A stretch of DNA of 64,000 bases from Fervidobacterium pennivorans DSM 9078. GTDB taxonomy: Bacteria > Thermotogota > Thermotogae > Thermotogales > Fervidobacteriaceae. This document shows positions 19,514-28,171 of the stretch, piece by piece; within the stretch, counting starts at the first letter, position 1, and the number at the start of each line of letters is the position of its first letter. The stretch lies in contig NC_017095.1 in the NCBI RefSeq assembly GCF_000235405.2, positions 1,141,501 through 1,205,500 of the forward strand, written 5' to 3'. The notes under the pieces were generated by a model that was not told the origin of the DNA, ran no database searches, and worked only from the letters and a program-made list of their open reading frames with translations. The translations under genes were made by a program, and so were the position numbers.

Positions 19514-20500
19514 TTGAAAGTTTTACTATCTGGTTACTACGGTTACGGTAATTTCGGTGATGAATTGATGCGATTAAGCATGGAAGATTTCTTAAAAAAA
19601 TACAAAATTGACTACATCACTGCACTACCGAAAAGAGAAAGCAAAGACTCAATATCTCGGTTCAATTTACTTGAACTTTTAGGTGCTATTTTTGATTGTG
19701 ATGTTCTCATTTACGGAGGCGGGGGATTACTACAGGATATAACAAGCTCAAAAAGCTTTTTATACTACATATCTACAATACAATTAAGCTTTCTTCTGAA
19801 TAAACCAGTTATTTTGTTCGGTAATAGCTTCGGACCTATTAAAAAACCTTTGGATAGATGTTTGTTGAATAAAACCCTCAAAAATGAAAAGATTTATATT
19901 TTTGCAAGAGATTTAGTTTCTTATAGATTCGCGAAGCGCATTAACAAGAATACAGTACTCTCTTGCGACCCAGCTGTTAGATTTCTCAGCACGATTGACA
20001 AACTACCCGAGAAAAAATACGACTTAGTTCTTGTGCCAAGAAATATTCAAAATGTTGACAAATACGACATATTAGGAAAGTATTTCAATAACATAATCGT
20101 TTGCCCAGCACAGAACACTGATATAAACATTGCAAAAATAGTAAGTAAAAGATTGAATGCTGACTATTTCGATAACCCTGATGATGTTAACTCAGTTTTG
20201 TCATATCTATTATCGTCCAAGTTTATAATTTCTGAAAGATTCCATCCTACCCTCGTTGGTGCGTATTTTGGCATTCCATTTATTTCTTTGGAAAATTCTA
20301 AAGCGGAAAGATTCTTTAGAAAGTACACAAACAGAAAAGAATTCTTCGCAAAAGACATGGTAGACATTTATCAAAGGTACAAGAGTGTTTCGGAAAATCC
20401 GTTATACCTGAAATCAGAAATGGATAAAGAGTGCGATGAGTCATTCAAAAAACTTTATAAATTACTGATCAAAATCAAGTCATCCGGCTCAATACTTTGA
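19514..20500 (+). CDS. Polysaccharide pyruvyl transferase family protein (CsaB-like)
   Basis: CsaB-type enzymes add ketal pyruvate to cell-wall polysaccharide, creating the ligand for SLH domains. Visible blocks are GYYGYGNFGDEL at the N-terminus, YGGGGLLQDITSSKS, FGNSFGPIKKP, and SERFHPTLVGAYFG near the C-terminus. Length (328) fits. TTG start with AGGAG 11 bases upstream. It opens the glycan locus. An SLH protein (Omp-alpha-like) is encoded at 52-53.5 kb, so a functional pairing is plausible but inferred. Confidence 0.85.
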   Translation: MKVLLSGYYGYGNFGDELMRLSMEDFLKKYKIDYITALPKRESKDSISRFNLLELLGAIFDCDVLIYGGGGLLQDITSSKSFLYYISTIQLSFLLNKPVILFGNSFGPIKKPLDRCLLNKTLKNEKIYIFARDLVSYRFAKRINKNTVLSCDPAVRFLSTIDKLPEKKYDLVLVPRNIQNVDKYDILGKYFNNIIVCPAQNTDINIAKIVSKRLNADYFDNPDDVNSVLSYLLSSKFIISERFHPTLVGAYFGIPFISLENSKAERFFRKYTNRKEFFAKDMVDIYQRYKSVSENPLYLKSEMDKECDESFKKLYKLLIKIKSSGSIL

Positions 20501-20563
20501 CATAGTATGATTAATCTTGTTTATTAATGATGATTTAAAAAAAATAAAAATTTTGAGACCATA

Positions 20564-20592
20564 TTGGGTTTTAAAACAATTTGTGGTATAAT
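20564..20592 (+). promoter_or_regulatory. Promoter of the glycan gene cluster
   Basis: TTGGGT at 20564-20569 and TATAAT at 20587-20592 are separated by 17 bases. TGG directly before the -10 makes it an extended type. It lies upstream of the wecB remnant and the wecF-like gene, and probably drives the downstream sugar-nucleotide genes. Confidence 0.6.
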
Positions 20593-20675
20593 ATGCTTGC
20601 AAAATGCGGTAAAATGATTTTGTAACATAAATTCTAAATTATATACTTAGAAAGGTAATGAACTTAAAACCCGTT

Positions 20676-20859
20676 TATTGAAGAACAAATACCGAAAGTA
20701 GATTCATAGCCAAAAAAGTAGAAGAAGGATTAAGGACATTCAAGAGAAATATCAATAGTAGTTCCAATACATCCAAGAACAAGAAAGATTGAGGAATATA
20801 ACCTTGAAAAATATTTAGAAAAAGTGAAAGTAATAGAACCAGTTGAAGACCACATTTAA
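20676..20859 (+). pseudogene. Remnant of UDP-N-acetylglucosamine 2-epimerase (wecB-like)
   Basis: Two frames together give a recognisable piece of the WecB family. In one frame RTNTESRFIAKKVEEGL resembles the family stretch HRxENTDSxExLxNIxEGL. Starting at 20755 in another frame, IVVPIHPRTRKIEEY leads to KVIEPVEDHI and a stop, resembling VFPIHPRTRKRLEE...VKLIEPV. No start codon, no catalytic N-terminal half, and a frameshift between the pieces. In a functional pathway WecB makes UDP-ManNAc, so its remains beside a WecF-like gene suggest a larger ancestral cluster. The rest of the 400-base gap holds only the promoter above. Confidence 0.65.
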
Positions 20860-20901
20860 CCTTATTGTTTGAATAAAAGCACTTTACCAAGGAGGATTAC
20901 A

Positions 20902-21978
20902 ATGGTAGTACACCTGTTACTCGCTGGCTATAAAAGTGCTTATACGAAAAAATTTCTCGAATTCCTTGCTGAAAACTTTCCAAAGAATGAACACGTTGTT
21001 GTAGCTTTCGGGCGTAACTGTTCGCAGCGAATTAATAAAACGAATACTGATATAAAAGTACTTTGTGTTGATTCACTGAGAAAATTACCGACATACTTTA
21101 GATTGGTAAAGCAAGCAAGGTTGATTATCGCCCATTCGTTGTTTTTTACACGTGGCTTGATGTTGCTCTTTACTAAGCCAAGCGTATTAAGAAAAACGAT
21201 TTGGATCTTATGGGGTGGAGATCTTTATAACTATTGGGTGAAAGAACACCACAATCCAAAAGAAAAAATAATTGAGTTCGTTAAATCTGTTGTTATCAAG
21301 AAAATAAAAGGTGTGGGATGTCTCGTTAAAGAAGATTATGAATTTCTGAAGACGAAGTATGCTACTTCCGCTCGCTATTTCTATGTTTTTTACCCGAATC
21401 CTGTTGATTTTTCACTCCTTGATAGTGTGAGGAATATGGCCTCTTTATCTTCTTCCAGTAAGAAAAAGTGTCTTATTGGGAATTCGGCAACTGAGACCAA
21501 CAAGCACTTAGAAATCCTCCAGGCGTTATCCAAACTGAAAGAAGAAGATTTTGAGATAATATGTCCACTTTCATACGGTGACAAAAGATACGCCGAGAAG
21601 ATCATTGAAATGGGACAGAGGATATTTGGCACTCGTTTCGTACCTCTCACACAGTTTCTAAGTCCGGACGAATACGCAAAGATCCTCGCCTCTGTTGATG
21701 CTGCGATTTTTAATCATAACAGGCAGCAAGGACTGGGGAACATTCTTGCGTTGCTCTATCTTGGTAAGAAAGTATATACTCGAAGTGATATACCAACCTG
21801 GGGGTTTTTCCAGAGATTAGGAATAACCGTATATGATACAAAAGAATTTCTGCAAAAGCCCGATAATAGCATTTTTGATTTTGATGAACGAATTGGAAGA
21901 CGAAACAGTGAAATAATTGCAAGAGAATTTTCTGAGGAACGCTGCGTTGAAGTATGGAGAAATTTATTTTCCAATTGA
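20902..21978 (+). CDS. TDP-Fuc4NAc transferase family protein (WecF-like, GT56)
   Basis: In enterobacteria WecF transfers 4-acetamido-4,6-dideoxygalactose from dTDP to the lipid-linked common-antigen intermediate. Characteristic blocks are [42 protein letters not shown] and the signature [17 protein letters not shown]. The ATG at 20902 follows AGGAGG at ideal spacing (358 residues). The next genes, rmlA, a DegT aminotransferase, an acetyltransferase and rmlB, could make exactly this donor. Family assignment is confident; the precise acceptor in this organism is unknown. Confidence 0.85.
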   Translation: MVVHLLLAGYKSAYTKKFLEFLAENFPKNEHVVVAFGRNCSQRINKTNTDIKVLCVDSLRKLPTYFRLVKQARLIIAHSLFFTRGLMLLFTKPSVLRKTIWILWGGDLYNYWVKEHHNPKEKIIEFVKSVVIKKIKGVGCLVKEDYEFLKTKYATSARYFYVFYPNPVDFSLLDSVRNMASLSSSSKKKCLIGNSATETNKHLEILQALSKLKEEDFEIICPLSYGDKRYAEKIIEMGQRIFGTRFVPLTQFLSPDEYAKILASVDAAIFNHNRQQGLGNILALLYLGKKVYTRSDIPTWGFFQRLGITVYDTKEFLQKPDNSIFDFDERIGRRNSEIIAREFSEERCVEVWRNLFSN

Positions 21979-22009
21979 GAGTGCAGCTTTACAAAGGAGG
22001 GGGACAAAC

Positions 22010-22882
22010 TTGAAAGGTATAATCCTAGCAGGTGGTTCTGGGACCAGGTTTTATCCAGCAACGATAGCTGTGAATAAGCAGCTTTTGCCACTATATGATA
22101 AACCACTCATATATTACCCACTCTCCGTTTTGATGTTGGCTGGGATTCGAGAGATTCTAGTTATTTCGAATCCCGAGTACCTGGCTCTGTATCAAAAGCT
22201 TCTTGGCGATGGTTCTCAACTTGGCGTACAATTTCAATACAAAGCACAGGAGAAACCAAGAGGAATAGCTGACGCTTTTATCGTAGGTGAAGAGTTCATT
22301 GGTAACGATACGGTCTGTCTTGTCTTGGGAGACAACGTCTTTTTTGGGCAGGGGTTTACACCGATCTTGCAACAGGCGGCGAAGTTGGAGGATGGGGCAA
22401 TAATCTTCGCTTACCCTGTCAAGAACCCGAAAGACTTTGGAGTCGTTGAGTTTGATGAGAAGTTTAATGCAATAAGTCTTGAGGAGAAGCCGGCCAATCC
22501 CAAGTCAAACTACGCCGTTCCAGGCTTATATTTCTATGACAACCAGGTGGTTGAAATAGCCAAGAGCATTAAACCATCCTGGAGGGGGGAACTTGAAATT
22601 ACGGATGTCAACAAAGAATATCTGCGCATGGGCAAGCTAAAGGTGATACCATTAGGCAGAGGATTTGCATGGCTTGATACCGGCACGCCAGAAAGCTTTC
22701 TGGAAGCAGCCAACTTCGTTGCCACGGTACAGAAAAGGCAAGGGTTTTATATAGCCTGTATTGAAGAAATTGCGTACAGGATGGGGTTTATTACAAGGGA
22801 ACAGTTATTGGAACTTGGAAAGAAAATGGAGAAGACAGAATATGGCAAATATCTACTTACGATAGCGGGTGAATGTGTATGA
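22010..22882 (+). CDS. rmlA: Glucose-1-phosphate thymidylyltransferase
   Basis: This enzyme joins glucose 1-phosphate and dTTP to dTDP-glucose. The nucleotide-binding start is [16 protein letters not shown], then [28 protein letters not shown] with the metal-binding aspartate, [10 protein letters not shown] and [13 protein letters not shown]. The TTG at 22010 sits behind AAAGGAGGGGG and begins exactly at the canonical LKGIILAGG; the frame upstream to 21917 overlaps wecF and is not needed. 290 residues, typical length. It overlaps the next gene by 4 bases. Confidence 0.95.
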   Translation: MKGIILAGGSGTRFYPATIAVNKQLLPLYDKPLIYYPLSVLMLAGIREILVISNPEYLALYQKLLGDGSQLGVQFQYKAQEKPRGIADAFIVGEEFIGNDTVCLVLGDNVFFGQGFTPILQQAAKLEDGAIIFAYPVKNPKDFGVVEFDEKFNAISLEEKPANPKSNYAVPGLYFYDNQVVEIAKSIKPSWRGELEITDVNKEYLRMGKLKVIPLGRGFAWLDTGTPESFLEAANFVATVQKRQGFYIACIEEIAYRMGFITREQLLELGKKMEKTEYGKYLLTIAGECV

Positions 22883-23961
22883 TAAATGTCACAAGAAGCA
22901 TGATGCCAGAGTTTGAGAAGTACGTCGATAAGATTAAAAAGCTTTGGGAGACAAGATGGCTGACGAACAATGGAGACTACTTGCTTGAACTTGAAAAGAA
23001 ACTATCGGAACGTTTCAATACGAACTGTGTGCTTGTATCAAATGGAACGTTAGCACTAATAATCGCTCTCGAACTCTTTGATTTTCCCAAGGGATCGGAA
23101 ATCATCGTGACTCCGTTCACTTTTGCGGCAACTGTTGAAGCAATAATTTGGCAAGGTTACAAACCTGTATTTGCGGATATTGATCCAGAAACGTTCAATA
23201 TACTCCCTGAGGAAATTGAAAAGAAAATAACAGATAGAACAGTTGCAATAATGCCCGTGCATGTATTTGGGAATCCTTGTGCTGTAGAGGAGGTAGAAAA
23301 AATTGCCAAAAGCAACAACTTAAAGGTAATATACGATGCAGCGCATTGTTTTGATGTATTCCACAAAGGGCAGTCTGTCTATAAGTACGGGGATGTTTCT
23401 GTGGCAAGTTTCCACGCTACTAAGGTATTCCATACAATAGAGGGAGGAGCCATATTTTCTGAGGACCCTCATCTGATAGAAAAAGCAAGGAGGCTTAGGA
23501 ACTTTGGGTTTAACGAACAAATAGAAATCGTTCATCCAGGAATAAACGCAAAGATGAACGAATTTCAAGCAGCAATGGGGTTGTTGAACTTGGAGATAGT
23601 TGATGAGGAAATAGAAAAAAGGAAAAAGAACTACGAGATGTACAAAGAACTCCTAGAAGGTACAGGTGTTGTTTTCCAGAAATTGAATCCAGGGCTCACA
23701 AAATACAACTATATTTATATGCCGGTCCTTTTCAAGGATACAATAACAAGGAACAGAGTTTATGAAGAATTAAAAGCAAACGGATACAATCCCAGGAAGT
23801 ATTTCTATCCATCTCTGAACAAAGTGTTTTCGAATGAAGGATGTCCAAATTCGGAAAATGTTTCCTCGAGGATACTTCATTTGCCTTTGTACGGCGAGCT
23901 GGAGACCAAACATATTGAAACAATTTGCCAAATCATCAAGGATGTAATTAGGAGGGGTTGA
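22879..23961 (+). CDS. DegT/DnrJ/EryC1/StrS-family sugar aminotransferase
   Basis: This is a PLP-dependent aminotransferase acting on keto-sugar nucleotides. Landmarks are [43 protein letters not shown], and the PLP lysine in [17 protein letters not shown], followed by RNFGF. ATG 22879 (ATGA overlap with rmlA) has GGTGA at proper spacing. With RmlA and RmlB nearby and no RmlC or RmlD, the expected substrate is dTDP-4-keto-6-deoxyglucose, giving a 4-amino-4,6-dideoxyhexose (WecE- or VioA-like). A 3-amino product would need a ketoisomerase that is not present. Confidence 0.9.
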   Translation: MINVTRSMMPEFEKYVDKIKKLWETRWLTNNGDYLLELEKKLSERFNTNCVLVSNGTLALIIALELFDFPKGSEIIVTPFTFAATVEAIIWQGYKPVFADIDPETFNILPEEIEKKITDRTVAIMPVHVFGNPCAVEEVEKIAKSNNLKVIYDAAHCFDVFHKGQSVYKYGDVSVASFHATKVFHTIEGGAIFSEDPHLIEKARRLRNFGFNEQIEIVHPGINAKMNEFQAAMGLLNLEIVDEEIEKRKKNYEMYKELLEGTGVVFQKLNPGLTKYNYIYMPVLFKDTITRNRVYEELKANGYNPRKYFYPSLNKVFSNEGCPNSENVSSRILHLPLYGELETKHIETICQIIKDVIRRG

Positions 23962-23963
23962 TT

Positions 23964-24542
23964 ATGGCAGTCAAAACATCGTTTTACACACCTGAAGAAC
24001 TCAGAGAAATTGGATTTGCTAAAATAGGAAAGAATGTACTGATAAGTCGCAAAGCATCAATATATGCGCCGGAACTAATTGAAATCGGAGATAATGTAAG
24101 AATTGATGATTTTTGTATTTTATCCGGGAGAATAAAGCTTGGGAGCTATATTCACGTAGCAGCAGGTTGTTATCTATTTGCTGGGGACTATGGGATAGAA
24201 ATGGAAGATTTTTCTGGGCTGTCAAGCCGCGTAGCTATATACGCTGTAACAGATGACTACGGTGGAAAGTACCTTACAAACCCAACCGTACCAAGTCAAT
24301 ACAGAAATGTGGTGGGTGGAAAGGTTCACATCGGAAAACATGTGATCGTAGGAACTGGGGTAACCATATTGCCAGGTGTTACAATAGGCGAGGGTGCAGC
24401 AATAGGGGCGATGAGTTTGGTTACCAAAGATGTACAACCCTGGAAGATAGCAGTGGGTATACCTGCAAAAGAGATCAAAGAAAGGAGCAAAGACCTTCTT
24501 CAACTTGAAAGAAAGCTAGAAGAAAGTAGGAGGCAAGAATAA
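23964..24542 (+). CDS. Left-handed beta-helix (hexapeptide-repeat) acetyltransferase
   Basis: This is an acyl-CoA-dependent acetyltransferase of the LacA/NodL/CysE superfamily with repeated isoleucine-rich hexapeptides (IGDNVRIDDFCIL, IGKHVIVGTGVTILPGVTIGEGAAIGAMSLV) and a C-terminal VGIPAKEIKER. ATG 23964 has AGGAGG eight bases upstream (192 residues). It sits between the aminotransferase and rmlB and is the natural candidate to N-acetylate the amino sugar, though enterobacterial WecD belongs to a different (GNAT) fold. Annotation as galactoside O-acetyltransferase would be misleading here. Confidence 0.85.
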   Translation: MAVKTSFYTPEELREIGFAKIGKNVLISRKASIYAPELIEIGDNVRIDDFCILSGRIKLGSYIHVAAGCYLFAGDYGIEMEDFSGLSSRVAIYAVTDDYGGKYLTNPTVPSQYRNVVGGKVHIGKHVIVGTGVTILPGVTIGEGAAIGAMSLVTKDVQPWKIAVGIPAKEIKERSKDLLQLERKLEESRRQE

Positions 24543-25588
24543 TGAAATACCTCATCACAGGAGGAGCCGGGTTCATTGGAACGAATTTTATATATTACAT
24601 GTTAGAATACCATCCTGAGCATGAGTACGTTTGTTTAGATAAATTGACGTACGCAGGCAATTTGGCAAACTTGCAGAAAGCGATGGAATACAAAAACTTT
24701 CGCTTTGTCAAAGGTGATATAGTCGATAGGAGGCTTGTTTTTGATTTATTTGAGCAAGAAAAGTTTGATATTGTGGTAAATTTTGCAGCAGAATCACACG
24801 TGGACAGGTCAATAGAGAATCCCGAGTTATTTCTTGTTACAAACGTACTTGGCACACAGGTGTTACTTGATGCTTCAAGGAAATTTGGTGTAAAAAGATT
24901 TCACCAAATTTCAACTGATGAGGTATATGGTGACTTACCGCTCGATAGACCGGAACTAAAGTTTAAAGAAACAGATAATCTAAAACCATCCTCTCCGTAT
25001 TCTGCTTCAAAGGCATCAGCTGATCTACTCGTGCTTGCGTATTACAGAACGTATAAGTTACCCGTAACTATCTCAAGGTGTTCGAACAATTATGGTCCTT
25101 ACCAGTTTCCCGAAAAGTTGATTCCCTTAATGATAATCAATGCATTGAATGATAAAGAATTGCCTGTTTACGGCACAGGGCAGAATGTGAGAGACTGGAT
25201 ATACGTAACCGACCATTGCGAGGCGATAGACATTATCTTGCAGAGAGGTAAGGAAGGGGAAGTGTACAACATAGGGGGAAGTTGCGAAAAGAGAAATATC
25301 GAAGTCGTGAAGACGATACTTAAAAAGCTTGGGAAACCAGATAGTTTGATAAGATTTGTGAAAGACAGACCGGGACACGATCTGAGGTACGCAATGGACA
25401 CGAGCAAAATGGAAGAAGAATTCGGATGGAAGCCGAAAACCGACTTCGAAGAAGGAATCGAAAAGACGATAAAGTGGTATCTAGATAATGAGCATTGGTG
25501 GAAAGAGATAGTCAGCGGTGAATATATGAAATACTATGAAAAAATGTATGGAAATAGGCTTAGGGAGACCAATAGCGGCAGTGTGTGA
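24542..25588 (+). CDS. rmlB: dTDP-glucose 4,6-dehydratase
   Basis: This enzyme converts dTDP-glucose to dTDP-4-keto-6-deoxyglucose. It is an extended short-chain dehydrogenase: NAD-binding GGAGFIGTNF, NFAAESHVDRSIE, catalytic STDEVYGDL (with the Asp-Glu pair), YSASKASAD (YxxxK), NNYGPYQFPEKLIP and RDWIYVTDHC. Length 348 is typical. The ATG follows AGGAGG and overlaps the preceding stop by one base. rmlC and rmlD do not follow, so rhamnose is not the expected product of this cluster. Confidence 0.96.
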   Translation: MKYLITGGAGFIGTNFIYYMLEYHPEHEYVCLDKLTYAGNLANLQKAMEYKNFRFVKGDIVDRRLVFDLFEQEKFDIVVNFAAESHVDRSIENPELFLVTNVLGTQVLLDASRKFGVKRFHQISTDEVYGDLPLDRPELKFKETDNLKPSSPYSASKASADLLVLAYYRTYKLPVTISRCSNNYGPYQFPEKLIPLMIINALNDKELPVYGTGQNVRDWIYVTDHCEAIDIILQRGKEGEVYNIGGSCEKRNIEVVKTILKKLGKPDSLIRFVKDRPGHDLRYAMDTSKMEEEFGWKPKTDFEEGIEKTIKWYLDNEHWWKEIVSGEYMKYYEKMYGNRLRETNSGSV

Positions 25589-25779
25589 AAAAGAGTGTTA
25601 AGGAGAATAGTAAGTAGAATCATTTTTCCCCAAGACTTCTCTTGAGAATTTTGGTTTTGTTGAGATATTCGAAACGAACGTTAGCCTTTAAGAATAATCT
25701 AAGACACTCGGTAGTGGTTACCAATAGGGAAGCACGAGAAGAGAGGACTTAGAACATATGTGAGCCAAAAGTACAGAAA

Positions 25780-25975
25780 CAAAGAGGTGGAAAGATTTGC
25801 TAATAAGTTACATAAAGGGCCTTCTCACTTTTCGTTGGGCACGTGGTTGAAGGCGATGATTAGTTTTATTACCACATCAGTGGTAAGCTATTTGATCGTT
25901 CGCGAGGAGTTCGGAAAGGCTTCAATGCTTACCTTTGTCTACAGTGTGGCTCTGATTATATCTACAATTGGAAAA
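25780..25975 (+). pseudogene. 5' fragment of a duplicated wzx-type flippase gene
   Basis: This fragment is homologous to the start of the intact flippase at 26476. FSLGTWLKAMISFITT, SYLIVREEFGKASM and LIISTIG match FSIGTWLRAVISFVST, SYLIVPEEFGKASM and LIISTIG. Similarity extends upstream into the Shine-Dalgarno region (AGAGGTG...TTG in both). The TTG at 25797 is out of frame with the body, so a frameshift lies within the first codons. Similarity ends right after STIG, where glycosyltransferase sequence begins. The 190 bases between rmlB and this fragment hold no intact gene. Confidence 0.75.
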
Positions 25976-26479
25976 GGCAAAGAGTTACGGTTATTCAGGT
26001 ATAAATGAGGTAGTTATTCCGAACTTTTAAACCTTTGGACAAAAACGAAGTAAGGAAACAGCTGGGCATATATACAGAGGGATACAAGTACGTGGGTTTC
26101 GTGGAAAATCTAATAGAGATAAAACGCGCAGACAAATTGGTTAAAATATTCGACAGAATAAGACAAAAAGTTGAAAACGCCAAATTCATTGTCGTCGGAG
26201 ATGGGTACTTAAGAAAGAAGATGGAACAAGAAGCAAAAGAAAAACGACTAGACGTTATTTTCACTGGCAGGTTAAGTCAACATGAAGTGGTGATTTATAT
26301 GAACGCAATGGATGTTACGGTACTTCCGAGTAGAAAAGAAAGTTGTTGAAGTGCTGAAAAACGGATACGATCCAGACAGGTTAATACAGAGGGCAAAGGA
26401 ATACACATGGAAAAAGATAAGTGAAAAGGAAATGAAAATCTACGAAGAAGTCATAGCAAAAAGAGGTGAAAACGTTTGA
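25976..26479 (+). pseudogene. Broken GT4-family glycosyltransferase
   Basis: Pieces in several frames form the C-terminal half of a GT4 enzyme. SYGYSGINEVVIPNF is followed by a frameshift to FKPLDKNEVRKQLGI, then YVGFVENLIEIKRADKL, FIVVGDGYLRKKME and VIFTGRLSQHEV. VLPSRKES ends at a stop at 26347, and the donor-binding segment that should follow is missing. A last frame gives VVEVLKNGYDPDRL through KISEKEMKIYEEVIAKRG to TGA 26479. The N-terminal half is gone, cut at the junction with the wzx fragment. It still overlaps the intact wzx start, as an intact gene would. Confidence 0.75.
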
Positions 26480-27915
26480 CAATAAAAAATTACATAAAAG
26501 GCTTTTTTTCCTTTTCAATAGGCACATGGCTTAGAGCAGTAATTAGTTTTGTTTCTACACCAATAATAAGTTATCTTATTGTTCCAGAAGAATTCGGCAA
26601 AGCCTCAATGTTTACTTTGGTTTACAATATCTCTTTAATAATATCCACGATAGGTCTGGATCAGAGCTTTGTCAGATTCTACAACGAGGTAGAAGAGGAA
26701 GAAAGAGGAAGTTTATTCTGGGAATGCATTCTTTTTCCCTTTCTAATTTCAATTCTTATTTCTTCAGTATTTATAGTATTCGAAGGGAAAACAAGCACCT
26801 TTTTGTTTCAGATTCACTATCCCTTTATAGGATGGTTTCTATCATTGAGTTTAATCACCGGACTGTTTCAAAGATTCAATGAGTTATCAGTGAGGATGCA
26901 AAAGAGAGGTTTGGTTTTTTCAGCCATTCAAATTATTTCTGCTTTATTCAATGTCATTATCACCATACTGTATGCAAAGTTCATTTCAGCGGATTTTTAT
27001 GCAATAATAGCTGGTCAAATAGGTGGGAACATTGCAGCATTATTGTACGGTCTTCTTACCGATAAGGAAAACAGAAAAATTTCCAGAGTTAATGTTTCAA
27101 ATATCAAGAAATACCTCAGTTATGGTTTACCCTTCATCCCAACTTTTCTGATAACCTGGCTTTTTACATCCATGGACAGAATCTCGTTAAGGTACTATTC
27201 AACCTTCAACGAAATGGGATTGTATACGGCTGCGTTCAAATTGGTGTCGGTAATGAACTTGATTCAGACTGGATTCACAACATACTGGGTTCCAGTCGCG
27301 TATGAAAAATACTCCAAAGAGCCGGAAAATAAAGATTTTTACAGAAAGGCATTTCTGGTTGTTTCGCTCGTTATGTATATATTTGGATTACTGGTAATTG
27401 GGTTCAAAGATATAATCTTTCTTTTGTTTGCCAAAAGTTACAGAGAAGCGTCTTACATTGCTCCTTTTTTGATACTGATGCCCATAATGTATACCATATC
27501 AGAAACAACTGTAATGGGTATAAACTTCAAAAAGAAAACATACTGGCATATTGTGATAGCAGCAACAAGTGCACTGGCAAATTTTGTAGGAAATACTCTG
27601 TTAGTTCCAATTCTTGGAGGAAAAGGTGCCGCTATATCGACAGGGCTTTCTTATATAGTATTTTTTTCAATGAGAACTTTAATTTCAAAAAGATTATACG
27701 ATGTAAAATATGATTTAAGTAAGATAGTAGTTAGTAATATAGTAATAGTTATAGTTGCTCTGATAGGAACATTTAGGCGCAGTACTTTAGAAACAATTTT
27801 ATCAGCCTTGGTTGGTATTTTAGTAGTTTTATTATTGTATCATAAAGAATTGAAGTATTTAATGAAAACTCAAAAAATTTCAAAATCTTTAAAAGCTAAG
27901 TTTGTTAACAAATAA
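26476..27915 (+). CDS. Polysaccharide flippase of the Wzx/MATE-like family
   Basis: This is an integral membrane protein of 479 residues with about 12-14 hydrophobic segments, expected to move lipid-linked oligosaccharide across the cytoplasmic membrane. Family features are the N-terminal GTWLRAVISFVSTPIISYLI, GLDQSFVRFYNE near residue 57, and GLPFIPTFLITWLFTSMDR in the second half. It has a TTG start behind AGAGGTG, overlapping the end of the broken glycosyltransferase. Base composition is more AT-rich than in rmlA or rmlB. It presumably exports the repeat unit made by this locus. Confidence 0.88.
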   Translation: MTIKNYIKGFFSFSIGTWLRAVISFVSTPIISYLIVPEEFGKASMFTLVYNISLIISTIGLDQSFVRFYNEVEEEERGSLFWECILFPFLISILISSVFIVFEGKTSTFLFQIHYPFIGWFLSLSLITGLFQRFNELSVRMQKRGLVFSAIQIISALFNVIITILYAKFISADFYAIIAGQIGGNIAALLYGLLTDKENRKISRVNVSNIKKYLSYGLPFIPTFLITWLFTSMDRISLRYYSTFNEMGLYTAAFKLVSVMNLIQTGFTTYWVPVAYEKYSKEPENKDFYRKAFLVVSLVMYIFGLLVIGFKDIIFLLFAKSYREASYIAPFLILMPIMYTISETTVMGINFKKKTYWHIVIAATSALANFVGNTLLVPILGGKGAAISTGLSYIVFFSMRTLISKRLYDVKYDLSKIVVSNIVIVIVALIGTFRRSTLETILSALVGILVVLLLYHKELKYLMKTQKISKSLKAKFVNK

Positions 27916-28047
27916 TTCTTATTAAAAACAATTTCCCAATCAATATTGAATAAATTGCTAAGCAGTGACAAGATAAATAATCTATTTTGTTTTAGAAGTT
28001 ATATCTATTACACTACAGTCCTTTTTAATTTTTCTTATTGATTGAAT

Positions 28048-28083
28048 AGCTACCTTTCGAGGTGGCTTAGACTGTTGACAAAG
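28048..28083 (+). repeat. Hairpin followed by an orphan end of the IS1182-like element
   Basis: AGCTACCT and AGGTGGCT (28048-28067, loop TTCG, one G-T pair) form a hairpin. Immediately after it, 28068-28083 reads TAGACTGTTGACAAAG, almost identical to the 16-base terminal repeat TCAGAYTGTTGACAAA of the insertion sequence at 44.3-45.9 kb. The complete element also abuts a hairpin at the same position. No transposase sequence follows here. Confidence 0.6.
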
Positions 28084-28119
28084 GTGCTTCTAACTTTAAA
28101 AGTGAACTAGAAGCACCTT
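28081..28119 (+). repeat. Long inverted repeat upstream of glycosyltransferase gene
   Basis: AAGGTGCTTCTA at 28081-28092 pairs perfectly with TAGAAGCACCTT at 28108-28119. The 15-base loop contains a further ACTTT/AAAGT pairing. It could act as a terminator after wzx, but no T-run follows, so it may be part of a decayed mobile element. Together with the preceding hairpin it occupies most of the 256 bases between wzx and the next gene. Confidence 0.55.
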
Positions 28120-28171
28120 GAAGGACACAAAACCAGAACTAAGATTTTTTATACTCAAACGAGGTGATAAT

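Noticed and set aside
20675-20890. Minus-strand frame in the wecB-remnant gap
   Set aside because: It is a hydrophobic shadow of the plus-strand remnant, which has clear family motifs.
24542-25588. Rhamnose pathway
   Set aside because: rmlA and rmlB are present but rmlC and rmlD are not, and an aminotransferase and an acetyltransferase take their place.
28048-28119. CRISPR-like repeat cluster
   Set aside because: Hairpins here are different from each other and not regularly spaced; no spacer-repeat periodicity or cas gene in the window.
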